Positions 44,766 to 51,792 of a stretch of 64,000 bases of DNA are shown piece by piece. The notes under the pieces were generated by a model. It was not told where the DNA came from. It made no database searches and worked only from the letters and a program-made list of their open reading frames with translations. Source of the DNA: Virgibacillus doumboii (GTDB taxonomy: Bacteria; Bacillota; Bacilli; Bacillales; Amphibacillaceae); NCBI RefSeq assembly GCF_902806455.1, contig NZ_CADCWQ010000001.1, positions 682,001 to 746,000 of the forward strand. The letters are read 5' to 3'. The position numbers and the translations under genes are program-made. The first letter of the stretch is position 1. Each line of letters opens with the position of its first letter.

Positions 44766-45083
44766 TTGTACCATGAAAAAACAGTATATGTCGTCGGAGA
44801 GGCTAAATCTCCGGAAAATAATCCGATAACGAAGCAGTACGAAACATTTTTCGTCGGATTTGTCATTGATCGTACAAACGGTGAGATTATCGATGCCGAG
44901 TGTACCGCAGTCATCGGACTTACCAAAAAGTTTGTACAATCGTTATTTACCGGTCAGCACATATTGGATAGTGATCGAGTGAACAGCGCGATTGAAAACC
45001 GTTACCTGGGGTCTTCACAAAAGGCGCTAAATGTAGCGTTTAGACATGCGCAGAAGAAGTATGAACAAGCTTTTGGAACTTAA
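44766..45083 (+). CDS. DUF3870 domain protein
   Basis: Small soluble protein of about 105 residues. The TTG at 44766 is my preferred start: AAGGAG lies 11 bases upstream, and homologues begin a few residues before the YVVGEAKSP motif. Family features are VYVVGEAKSPENNPITKQY, FFVGFVIDRTNGEIIDAECT and YLGSSQKALNVAFRHAQKKY. The function of DUF3870 is unknown; members often neighbour amino-acid or dipeptide catabolism genes. Here DUF819 and a dipeptide epimerase follow, though a terminator separates them. Confidence 0.78.
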   Translation: MYHEKTVYVVGEAKSPENNPITKQYETFFVGFVIDRTNGEIIDAECTAVIGLTKKFVQSLFTGQHILDSDRVNSAIENRYLGSSQKALNVAFRHAQKKYEQAFGT

Positions 45084-45120
45084 TGATTTTTTAACTGCTT
45101 TATCTATCTATAACGTAGAT

Positions 45121-45165
45121 AAAACCCAGTTGATAGTGATAATTATCCTGTCAGCTGGGTTTTTG
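45121..45165 (+). terminator. Intrinsic terminator
   Basis: AAAACCCAGTTGAT pairs with GTCAGCTGGGTTTT around a loop of about 15 bases, with T5 at the end. Confidence 0.85.
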
Positions 45166-45244
45166 TGATTTTATCAGAACTTTCTTAATGGTATAACGGT
45201 TGTCCTGGAGATAATACTACCAAGAAATGAAGGGAGAAATTTTT

Positions 45245-46411
45245 ATGATTCAGGATGGGTTTTTATATTTGGGTCTGGTTATAGGAATTGCGGGTCTCAT
45301 CGCCTACATTGAACATAGCTCAGATTCGAAGCTGTTTAAATATGTTCCGGGAATTGTTCTTATTTATATTGTCGGAGCGATTCTTAAAACGACAGGTGTC
45401 ATAGGGGATACCGAGTCGATTGACAATACGTATGGGACGGTGCGTGATGCAATTCTGCCGGCGCTTATCCTGTTAATGCTATTAAACTGTGATTTGCGGA
45501 AATTGATTAAACTTGGGCCAAAAATGCTGATTGGTTATTTTACAGCGGTATTCAGCATTATTCTTTGTTTCACCGTGGTTTATTTGTTGTTCCAGGCTTT
45601 CTATGCACCGGAAACATGGCAGGCATTTGGTGCGCTGGCCGGAAGCTGGACAGGCGGGTCAGCCAATATGGTTATTATCCAGGGGATTCTTGAGGTTCCG
45701 GAAAATATTTTCGGTTATGCGCTTGTAATGGATACGATTAACTATTCAACTTGGGTAATGCTTATGTTCTGGTTGGTACCTTTCGCGGCAGTGTTTAACC
45801 GTTGGGTGAAAGCAGACACATCACACCTGGATGCAGTCAGCCGGGAGTTGGCTGAGGAACAGTTGGAAAGCGATAAAAAGAATACTTCATTCGTTTATTT
45901 AATGGGGTTATTTTCTATAGGGATTTTCGGATCTGCTGTGGCAACAAAAATAGGGAGTATGTTGCCTACCTATGGCGATATTGTCAGCGGACTGACGTGG
46001 ACAATCTTTATCGTTTCGGTAGTTGGTGTGTTGCTTGCAATGACCCGTGTTTCTAAAATTCCGGGATCCATGGATGTTGCCAATGTACTGTTATATGTAG
46101 TGATTGCGCTAATTGCTTCCAGAGCAGACTTTACACAGTTGTTCCAGGCACCAATCTATATCGTGTCCGGATTTATCATCCTCGCTATCCATGCACTAAT
46201 GATGGCTTTGGCAGCAAGACTGTTCAAGCTTGACCTGTTTACACTTGGTGTTTCCAGTCTTGCCAATATTGGTGGCATGGCTTCCGCTCCGCTGCTTGCA
46301 GGTGCGTACAACCGTGCATTGATTCCGATTGGTGTTGTTATGGCGCTGGCAGGATCATTTTTGGGAACTTATTTTGGACTCCTGACAGCACAAATTCTGT
46401 CCATGTTATAA
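45245..46411 (+). CDS. DUF819-family membrane transporter (YjcL-like)
   Basis: Integral membrane protein of 388 residues with about 11 predicted helices, starting at the ATG at 45245 behind GAAGGGAG. Family-typical segments are LPALILLMLLNCDLRKLIKL near residue 70, AGSWTGGSANMVIIQGIL near 134 and GVSSLANIGGMASAPLLAGA near 332. DUF819 proteins are uncharacterised but look like secondary transporters. The dipeptide epimerase gene downstream suggests uptake of a dipeptide or muropeptide-derived compound, as inferred for YjcL/YjcM-like neighbours in Bacillus. Confidence 0.85.
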   Translation: MIQDGFLYLGLVIGIAGLIAYIEHSSDSKLFKYVPGIVLIYIVGAILKTTGVIGDTESIDNTYGTVRDAILPALILLMLLNCDLRKLIKLGPKMLIGYFTAVFSIILCFTVVYLLFQAFYAPETWQAFGALAGSWTGGSANMVIIQGILEVPENIFGYALVMDTINYSTWVMLMFWLVPFAAVFNRWVKADTSHLDAVSRELAEEQLESDKKNTSFVYLMGLFSIGIFGSAVATKIGSMLPTYGDIVSGLTWTIFIVSVVGVLLAMTRVSKIPGSMDVANVLLYVVIALIASRADFTQLFQAPIYIVSGFIILAIHALMMALAARLFKLDLFTLGVSSLANIGGMASAPLLAGAYNRALIPIGVVMALAGSFLGTYFGLLTAQILSML

Positions 46412-46508
46412 AGCATTGTTCATATTAGGATGACTGCTTGAGTAAGATGGACTGAAAGAGCTGGAGGACAATGACTATTTGAGAAAATGCCTGAGGGGAG
46501 TAATTGTT

Positions 46509-47567
46509 GTGAAAATAACTGAAATGACAACGCAAAAAACGTCACTGCCATTGGAAAAGCCTTTTAAAACAGCGTTAAGGACAGTAACAAAAATTGAAGT
46601 AATTGATGTTATGGTTCAATTGGAAAATAGGGAAGTCGGCCGGGGATCGGCTTCCTCCACCTGGCAAATCACCGGAGAATCATTGATCAGCATACAGGCT
46701 GCGATCGACGGCCCGATCAAAAACGTACTGTTGGACCGTGATATTGAGGAACTGGAAGATATTTTGATGAAAGTGGATAGAAGCTGTGTGGCAAATACCA
46801 GTGCCAAAGCAGCCGTGGACATCGCTTTGCATGATGTGTATTGCAAGGTATTTGGTATTCCACTCCATCAGTATCTCGGCGGAGGTGCAGTATTTCCGGA
46901 AACCGATATGACGATTAGTATTGATGATCCCGCGGTGATGCAGAACGATGCAAAAGAACGAATTGGTCAGGGTTTTGATGTACTGAAAATAAAAGTCGGC
47001 AACAATGAGCGGGATGACATCGACCGTATTTTGAAAATCCGTGAAGCTGTTGGCCCTGATGTGAAGTTGCGCCTGGATGCCAACCAGGGCTGGAAATCGA
47101 AGCAGGCCGTGAAAATCATCCGTTATTTGGAGAAGAATGCCGGAATTGAGCTTGTCGAGCAGCCTGTTAAAGCGCATGATTTTGAGGGTCTGAAGTTTAT
47201 TCGTGAGCGCGTTGACACACCGATCATGGCCGATGAAAGTGTTTTTTCACCATCTGATGCATTTCGATTGCTGCAACATGAAGCGGTTGACCTGCTGAAT
47301 ATTAAGCTGATGAAAAGCGGCGGGCTTCGTCGGGCAAGGCAAATTGCTGACATGGCGCAAAGTGCTGGCATCGAATGTATGATTGGCAGCATGATGGAGT
47401 CCCATGTTTCCGTTACAGCAGCCGCTCATCTTGCCTATGCACACAGTAATATTACCCGTTATGATCTTGATGCAGCACTTTGGTTGAAGGATCAGTCTGA
47501 ACAGGGTGGAATTAAGTGGCAAGGTAAAATAGCTGAGTTGCCTGATAAGCCTGGTTTGGGGTTTTGA
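46509..47567 (+). CDS. Dipeptide epimerase (L-Ala-D/L-Glu epimerase-like, enolase superfamily)
   Basis: Enolase-superfamily enzyme of 352 residues from the GTG at 46509, eight bases after GAGGGGA. The catalytic Lys pair is in LKIKVGNNERDD (K-x-K, near residue 160). The metal ligands are Asp in LRLDANQGW, Glu in ELVEQPV and Asp in IMADESVFS, and the opposite Lys is in LLNIKLMKSGGL near 265. The C-terminal DLDAALWLKD matches the dipeptide-binding DxD region. It probably racemises the second residue of L-Ala-D-Glu from peptidoglycan turnover, but related epimerases act on other dipeptides. Confidence 0.9.
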   Translation: MKITEMTTQKTSLPLEKPFKTALRTVTKIEVIDVMVQLENREVGRGSASSTWQITGESLISIQAAIDGPIKNVLLDRDIEELEDILMKVDRSCVANTSAKAAVDIALHDVYCKVFGIPLHQYLGGGAVFPETDMTISIDDPAVMQNDAKERIGQGFDVLKIKVGNNERDDIDRILKIREAVGPDVKLRLDANQGWKSKQAVKIIRYLEKNAGIELVEQPVKAHDFEGLKFIRERVDTPIMADESVFSPSDAFRLLQHEAVDLLNIKLMKSGGLRRARQIADMAQSAGIECMIGSMMESHVSVTAAAHLAYAHSNITRYDLDAALWLKDQSEQGGIKWQGKIAELPDKPGLGF

Positions 47568-47602
47568 CGCCTGAAGGAAATAGCAAAATTTGAATTGCCA
47601 AT

Positions 47603-47653
47603 TGTGAACTTGAGCGAGTAAGTTGTGAACTTATGCGAAAATCCTGTGAACTT
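47603..47653. repeat. TGTGAACTT repeat, 3 units, 21-bp period
   Basis: TGTGAACTT occurs at 47603, 47624 and 47645, exactly 21 bp apart. The first spacer, GAGCGAGTAAGT, resembles the degenerate end unit of the GCGCGAGT array. It lies between the convergent epimerase and speG genes. Confidence 0.82.
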
Positions 47654-47676
47654 GAACCACGCAATAGCAGAAAATA

Positions 47677-47714
47677 AAATGGCAACCGCCCATCATATAG
47701 GGCGGTTGCCATTT
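47677..47714. terminator. Bidirectional intrinsic terminator
   Basis: AAATGGCAACCGCCC (47677-47691) pairs perfectly with GGGCGGTTGCCATTT (47700-47714) between convergent genes. Confidence 0.9.
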
Positions 47715-47715
47715 G

Positions 47716-48237
47716 TTATTTGGACTGAAGTTTCCAATAATCCCGTTGGAAAATACTCATCATAACGGCATCATGATATTCACCATTTACAAAAAAATGC
47801 TCCTTTAGTTCACTCTCAACCTGAAAGCCGATTTTTTTATAAATATGAATAGCCTTCTCGTTTATTGTGATTGCATGTAAATAAACCTTATGCAGATTCA
47901 GCTTTAAAAAAGCATAATCCACCGCCAGCTGTGTTGCCGGCGATGCATACCCATTACCTTGTTGTTCCGGATCAATCATAATGGCGAACTCCGCATTGCG
48001 GTGCCTTTGCTCAATCGAATAAAGTGCTACAAGGCCCAGTCTTTCTTCATTATTCGTTAAAATAAACTGTCTTACTTTTTTATTTTCCTGGCTTTTTTCA
48101 TATAAATCCTGCAGCTGTTCCATGGACATGTAGGGCTCACTAAACCAATAGTCCATCACATTCGGATCATTGTTCAGCTTATGCAGGAATTTCAGATCAT
48201 CCTTTTCCAGTGTACGCAAGTGTAGGTCCTGGCTCAT
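47716..48237 (-). CDS. speG: Spermidine N1-acetyltransferase-like GNAT protein
   Basis: GNAT acetyltransferase of 173 residues, close in length and pattern to SpeG, which acetylates spermidine or spermine to detoxify polyamines. Alignable features are LRTLEKDDLKFLHKLNNDPN, VMDYWFSEPYMSMEQLQDLY and EFAIMIDPEQQGNGYASPA (acetyl-CoA P-loop). NEKAIHIYKKIGFQVESELK and FFVNGEYHDAVMMSIFQRDY complete the match. It uses its own start and a bidirectional terminator, so it is monocistronic. Confidence 0.85.
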   Translation of the reverse strand: MSQDLHLRTLEKDDLKFLHKLNNDPNVMDYWFSEPYMSMEQLQDLYEKSQENKKVRQFILTNNEERLGLVALYSIEQRHRNAEFAIMIDPEQQGNGYASPATQLAVDYAFLKLNLHKVYLHAITINEKAIHIYKKIGFQVESELKEHFFVNGEYHDAVMMSIFQRDYWKLQSK

Positions 48238-48459
48238 TTTGTTTACTCTCCCTATTGTTTATTTTTACATTGTCAAATAATAATACCAAAATTCGGGTTG
48301 TTCGTCACACAGAGATGGCTTGTTATTCCATGAAAAACATTAATACGATTTTGGATGTGATTTGGCAGAAAGAAATTAAAATTGAAGGAAACGTTTTTAG
48401 TTAAAATAAAAAAACTCTGTTTGCGTAAACTAACGGGAAACGTAAATGGAGGTTTTTTG

Positions 48460-48669
48460 ATGGCAAATAATGAAAATAACAAAAGATATACAGCTGCGGG
48501 AACAGATATTGAAGCAGTCAAAGAACAGAGCCGTCGCTCCGGATTATCCTACAATGAAGCAAAAGAATGGATAGCCAGGACAACAGGCGGGCGTGGTACC
48601 AATGTTTTTAGTGATACGGATGCTGAAGAGGTGAAACGGAAAAATCAGCAATCGATGGATAATAAGTAA
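48460..48669 (+). CDS. Gamma-type small acid-soluble spore protein-like
   Basis: A 69-residue, Gln/Asn/Lys/Glu-rich small protein starting at the ATG at 48460, with TGGAGG upstream. The C-terminal SDTDAEEVKRKNQQS resembles the repeated ETDAQQVRQQNQ unit of gamma-type SASPs (SspE). The N-terminal GTDIEAVKEQSRRSG looks like a diverged first unit. The middle SYNEAKEWIARTTGG is unlike SspE. If correct it would be a spore-core amino-acid store, supporting a sporulating host. The assignment is by pattern only. Confidence 0.6.
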   Translation: MANNENNKRYTAAGTDIEAVKEQSRRSGLSYNEAKEWIARTTGGRGTNVFSDTDAEEVKRKNQQSMDNK

Positions 48670-48816
48670 GAAGAGGGAGGTCCTGTGTTTTATTAGCCGG
48701 GGCCTCTCCTCATCCCTTCTCCAACCCCCGGACACATATTTACCAAAGGGCAGCATATGGTGGAGGATAGGTGTGTTATGATGAACGGGAAGTATATTTT
48801 TGGGGAGGTATATAAA

Positions 48817-49209
48817 TTGCAACGTTTAATGTGCAAAGGAAAAATACATAGAGCAACAGTAACCGAAGCTGATCTGGATTATGTAGGAAGTGTAACGATA
48901 GACTATAAGTTAATGAAGGAAACGAACATAAAGCCATATGAAATGGTCCAAATTACCAATGTGCGAAATGCAGCCAGGTGGAAAACCTATGCAATACCAG
49001 CTTCAGAGGGTTCTGGGCGTATTTGTTTAAATGGCCCACCCGCACATTTATTTTCGCCGGAGGATATCGTCATTATCCTGAGTATGGGAATGATGACTGA
49101 CGAGGAAATAGAGGGCCTGAAACCGCGTGTTGTTTTTGTTGATGAAAATAACCAGATTACCAGTGTTGAGGAGCATGATCTTCATTGGCCGGAGGGTGTG
49201 AAAATTTAA
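48817..49209 (+). CDS. panD: Aspartate 1-decarboxylase proenzyme
   Basis: Pyruvoyl enzyme making beta-alanine from aspartate for pantothenate. Length is 130 residues from the TTG at 48817, behind TGGGGAGGT; an ATG at 48781 is also in frame. It starts MQRLMCKGKIHRATVTEADL. The self-cleavage site is the Gly-Ser in DYVGSVTIDYKL (Ser about residue 25), and the conserved Lys9 and Tyr are present. INGPPAHLF appears as LNGPPAHLF, and the C-terminal region matches the family. panB and panC are not adjacent, unlike in Bacillus subtilis. A terminator follows. Confidence 0.9.
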   Translation: MQRLMCKGKIHRATVTEADLDYVGSVTIDYKLMKETNIKPYEMVQITNVRNAARWKTYAIPASEGSGRICLNGPPAHLFSPEDIVIILSMGMMTDEEIEGLKPRVVFVDENNQITSVEEHDLHWPEGVKI

Positions 49210-49216
49210 TTTATAT

Positions 49217-49249
49217 AAAAAAGTCTGGTGTGCTTTCCAGACTTTTTTT
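49217..49249 (+). terminator. Intrinsic terminator of panD
   Basis: AAAAGTCTGG pairs with CCAGACTTTT around TGTGCTTT, followed by T-run. Confidence 0.88.
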
Positions 49250-49290
49250 GATAACTGGTGTATTTTGGGACCACATTCCAATCAAATAAG

Positions 49291-49380
49291 ACTAGCCCCT
49301 GTTCGTAAGGCGTAGATTACTTTGGTTAGAAAGGAAGAAAAGTATAACCAAAGCAGAGCTATAATACGAAAGGGGCTAGT
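49291..49380. other. 90-nt long hairpin / possible MITE or structured RNA
   Basis: ACTAGCCCCT (49291-49300) pairs with AGGGGCTAGT (49371-49380). Inside, TTCGTA pairs with TACGAA after one bulged base. After a 12/11-nt internal loop CTTTGGTTA (49320-49328) pairs with TAACCAAAG (49345-49353), leaving a purine-rich loop. The structure is too long for a simple terminator and has no target-site duplication that I can see. Confidence 0.6.
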
Positions 49381-49684
49381 ACTGTTAAGTATAACTAAAA
49401 TATGCAGCTTTAAACGTATATTTCTAAAAAATGAAATAAAGTTTATGTGGCGTTCAAGTTACCGAATTATTTGCTGCCAGTGCATTTTCCAATTAGTAAT
49501 TGAGGATGCTTTAAAATCAATTGCCAATTGTGAATTGGTAAGGTATTATACAATTATCCGAAGGTCATTTCCGGAATTACCTCTTCTCCCTAATCTACTT
49601 TTTTACCACCAAAACTCCACGAACCTAACCATTCCAAATTGCTTTGTGACTGAATAAAACCCAATTTAAAAAGGATGTGCATAC
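49381..49684. other. AT-rich stretch without recognisable gene
   Basis: The region from the hairpin to the next gene is AT-rich. A frame can be read from 49322 to 49657, but it crosses the hairpin, has no ribosome site and has non-protein-like composition. I see nothing else in it. Confidence 0.5.
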
Positions 49685-50329
49685 ATGCAACCATTCGAAC
49701 AAGCCATCGATGAATGGCTTCAAAAAAATATTTCTGAAGAAAAAAATCCTAGGAGACGGGAAATACTAAAGAAAGGATTGGGACATGGATCTGTTGAACT
49801 CCTCCGACGCGTTTGGTACCCCGCAGTTGGTAATTTCGATCATCTGTATCCGGAATGGGAGGTGCGCGATTTTAACGGCGGCTATCGCTACCTCGACCTT
49901 GCCTATATGCCGGGAGGTGCAAAGGGAGGAATTGAGGTCCAAGGATATGGCCCTCATGCAAGAGATCTGGATACAAGAAGGTTTAAAGATTTATGTTGGC
50001 GGCATTCCCTGTTAGCTTTGGATGGTTGGACATTTCTGCCTATCGCTTTTCTATCCATCAGGGATGAACCCCAGCGATGTCAGCAGTTAATCCTCGCTTT
50101 TATTGGTAAATTCATTTCAAGTGAAACACCATCCTCATTAACCCCAGCCGAAACAGAGATTATCCGATTTGCGCGACGTATATTACGACCATTTACACCT
50201 GTTGAAGTGGCCAATCACCTCAATGTGAGCGACCGCCACGCCAGAAGACTATTACGTAAAATGGTTGATTCCAAGAATTTAGAGGTAGAGAGTGGCGAAG
50301 AACGAGTGCGGAAGTATAGACTGAGGTAA
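49685..50329 (+). CDS. Nuclease-like domain plus winged-helix protein, unknown function
   Basis: Protein of 214 residues. Residues 45-125 have the pattern of a restriction-endonuclease-like fold: YRYLDLAYMPGGAKGGIEVQG supplies a possible metal Asp and an E-x-Q in place of the usual E-x-K, followed by a helix-strand segment ending TFLPIAF. Residues 150-214 are a winged helix-turn-helix (FTPVEVANHLNVSDRHARRL). This combination suggests a DNA-binding protein derived from a Vsr/DUF559-type nuclease. Whether it still cleaves DNA is doubtful. No methylase is near. The ATG at 49685 follows AAAAAGGATG. Confidence 0.65.
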   Translation: MQPFEQAIDEWLQKNISEEKNPRRREILKKGLGHGSVELLRRVWYPAVGNFDHLYPEWEVRDFNGGYRYLDLAYMPGGAKGGIEVQGYGPHARDLDTRRFKDLCWRHSLLALDGWTFLPIAFLSIRDEPQRCQQLILAFIGKFISSETPSSLTPAETEIIRFARRILRPFTPVEVANHLNVSDRHARRLLRKMVDSKNLEVESGEERVRKYRLR

Positions 50330-50361
50330 GGAGGCGGGAAGAGTGGGATGGGGAGAACGCA

Positions 50362-50539
50362 GCGGACATCTATTCCGTTAATGAAGTGATTTTGGAGTGA
50401 TTTTGGTATTTCGCGGACATATTTTCCGTTATCAGCCCCAAAATGATAGATTTAGATGTATTTTCAGCTAATAGCGGAAAATATGTCCGGATAACCATCT
50501 AAATAGGGTGATTTAGGAGAAATAACGGAAAATATGTCC
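50362..50539. repeat. 178-bp composite element: GCGGACATATTTTCCGTTAT units, two direct and two inverted (copy 1)
   Basis: Direct units start at 50362 and 50413 (51 bp apart); inverted units (CGGAAAATATGTCC) start at 50475 and 50526 (51 bp apart). The inner pair forms a 23-bp stem (50414-50436 with 50467-50489) with a 30-nt loop. A second element of exactly the same length lies at 55833-56010. Confidence 0.85.
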
Positions 50540-50568
50540 ACATGCAGCCATTGCGATAACCAAATCAG

Positions 50569-50607
50569 AAAAACACCATTCCCCGCCAAAGGAGAAATGG
50601 TGTTTTT
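50569..50607 (-). terminator. Terminator of tRNA-Ala
   Basis: AAAAACACCATT (50569-50580) and AATGGTGTTTTT (50596-50607) pair. On the minus strand the T-run follows the stem, 10 bases after the tRNA. Confidence 0.85.
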
Positions 50608-50616
50608 AATTATTAA

Positions 50617-50689
50617 TGGAGCATAGCGGGCTCGAACCGCTGACCTTCGCGCTGCCAGCACGACGCTCTCCCATCTGAGCTAATGCCCC
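50617..50689 (-). tRNA. tRNA-Ala (anticodon GGC)
   Basis: On the minus strand the 73-nt sequence folds as a full cloverleaf. The acceptor is GGGGCAT/ATGCTCC, the D stem GCTC/GAGC, and the anticodon stem TCGTG/CGCGA with loop CTGGCAG (GGC at positions 34-36). The T arm is AGCGG-TTCGAGC-CCGCT, and the discriminator is A. CCA is not encoded. Confidence 0.96.
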
Positions 50690-50705
50690 GTTGAGTCCGT
50701 TAATT

Positions 50706-50734
50706 ATTATATGACTTCTTGTGTTATTTTTCAA
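50706..50734 (-). promoter_or_regulatory. Sigma-A promoter of tRNA-Ala
   Basis: On the minus strand TTGAAA (50734-50729), 17 bp, then TATAAT (50711-50706), 17 bases before the mature tRNA 5' end. Confidence 0.8.
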
Positions 50735-50743
50735 GGAGGAATT

Positions 50744-51214
50744 TTATAAAATCAAGTGTATTGCTATCAGAAAAAACAGTGTTATTCCAAGCCAAATATG
50801 AATCATCCGTTTTCGCACAGTCGGCCAGATTAACCGCAGCCAACCACTGGTTACCATACCAATCAGGACTAAACCGGTCAAAAGCCCGCTTATCATTTTA
50901 ATGTTTTGCCAGTAAAAACCGCCAAAGCGGTCTATGACAAGCATGGCATGAATAATGATTAGGATTAGGGCAGTTGTGCCGATATACCTGTGAAACGGGA
51001 CTATTTTCTTGGAAATGTTTGCTAATTTGATTTTTTTCTTTCGATCCGATGTGTTACGGATTGTCGAGAAAACGGCATGCCGCGTCCAGTTGAATAAAAC
51101 CAGGAACAGTCCCAAAGCCCCAAATAATATATGTAATGGAATAGGGGTGTGGTCCGCAATTTTCCATATAGCAAAAACCAACAACACCAGATTAAAATAA
51201 AACCATTTACTCAT
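50744..51214 (-). CDS. Ferric reductase/cytochrome b-like four-helix membrane protein
   Basis: Integral membrane protein of 156 residues with four predicted helices (about residues 5-20, 25-42, 78-96 and 105-126) and a fifth near the C-terminus. His residues at helix ends (PLHILFG, FHRYIG, IIHAML, MIHIWLG, AIHLIL) could ligate haem as in ferric-reductase-like or b561-like domains. No flavin or NAD domain is fused and none is nearby. The role could be transmembrane electron transfer. GGAGGTTATT precedes the start on the minus strand. Confidence 0.7.
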   Translation of the reverse strand: MSKWFYFNLVLLVFAIWKIADHTPIPLHILFGALGLFLVLFNWTRHAVFSTIRNTSDRKKKIKLANISKKIVPFHRYIGTTALILIIIHAMLVIDRFGGFYWQNIKMISGLLTGLVLIGMVTSGWLRLIWPTVRKRMIHIWLGITLFFLIAIHLIL

Positions 51215-51271
51215 AATAACCTCCAGGTGACTCGACTATTGGCGAATCGATTATATCACAGTAGGGGAGTG

Positions 51272-51346
51272 ATGACCGCTGGAGGCTTGGTAATCTTTTG
51301 TGAAATATTATGCTCCTTCATATATATAATCGGATTTGGACGCTAA
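51272..51346 (+). CDS. Possible 24-residue hydrophobic peptide
   Basis: A short frame, MTAGGLVIFCEILCSFIYII then GFGR, follows AGGGGAG (only two bases from the ATG, too close for an ideal site) and ends in the first bases of a strong terminator. It would be one short membrane helix. It lies between divergent genes, where a terminator is otherwise unexplained. Low certainty. Confidence 0.25.
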   Translation: MTAGGLVIFCEILCSFIYIIGFGR

Positions 51347-51396
51347 AAAGTGGCATAATTTATAAAAAATAATTTCCGGGTTTATGCCACCTTTTT
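51345..51396 (+). terminator. Intrinsic terminator between divergent genes
   Basis: AAAAAGTGGCATA (51345-51357) pairs with TATGCCAC (51383-51390) followed by CTTTTT. No annotated gene ends here, so it implies a short unrecognised transcript. Confidence 0.75.
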
Positions 51397-51512
51397 GGCT
51401 TGAGATTCGATTGTAGTAGTGAAGGAAGTATTTTTATTTCGTACTATTCTAACAATGATTACTCATTTACGTTATAATGAATGTAATGATAAAAACGGAA
51501 TGAGGTAATTAA

Positions 51513-51746
51513 ATGGAAAGGAAAATAATTAAAGTTGGCAATAACTATGGAATAACCTTTCCAAAAGAGCTACTGGAAAGGGCAGGGATTTCTTATGGGG
51601 ATAGTGTCGGGATTGAAATAAAGGATGACAGAATTGTTTTGTATAAAAAAGAGTTACCCGATGATATTAGTGATGATTTTTATGAAGTTTTGGAACGAAA
51701 CATTACAAAACATGAGGAAACAATTCAGGAATTGATGGATAGGTAA
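51513..51746 (+). CDS. AbrB/MazE/SpoVT-type DNA-binding protein
   Basis: Swapped-hairpin DNA-binding protein of 77 residues, beginning MERKIIKVGNNYGITFPKEL, where the N-terminal beta-hairpin (GNNYGITFPKELLERAGIS) is the family signature. The C-terminal part is acidic and helical, as in MazE-like antitoxins. No toxin gene (PemK/MazF) overlaps or follows; galU comes next. It could be an orphan antitoxin or a transition-state type regulator. ATG follows AATGAGGTAATT, a weak ribosome site. Confidence 0.85.
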   Translation: MERKIIKVGNNYGITFPKELLERAGISYGDSVGIEIKDDRIVLYKKELPDDISDDFYEVLERNITKHEETIQELMDR

Positions 51747-51792
51747 TAGTTAATATAAAAAAATAAACCATTCAAATTGGGGGTCAATTAAA

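Noticed and set aside
47594..49537. Shared 15-mer ATTGCCAATTGTGAA at about 47594 and 49520 as a dispersed repeat
   Set aside because: It contains a short palindrome, and a 15-base match between two AT-rich places is expected by chance in a window this size.
49322..49657. A 111-residue plus-strand frame
   Set aside because: It starts inside the 90-nt hairpin, has no ribosome site, and its composition is not protein-like.
51513..51746. Toxin-antitoxin system around the AbrB/MazE-type protein
   Set aside because: No toxin-sized gene overlaps or follows; the next gene is galU.
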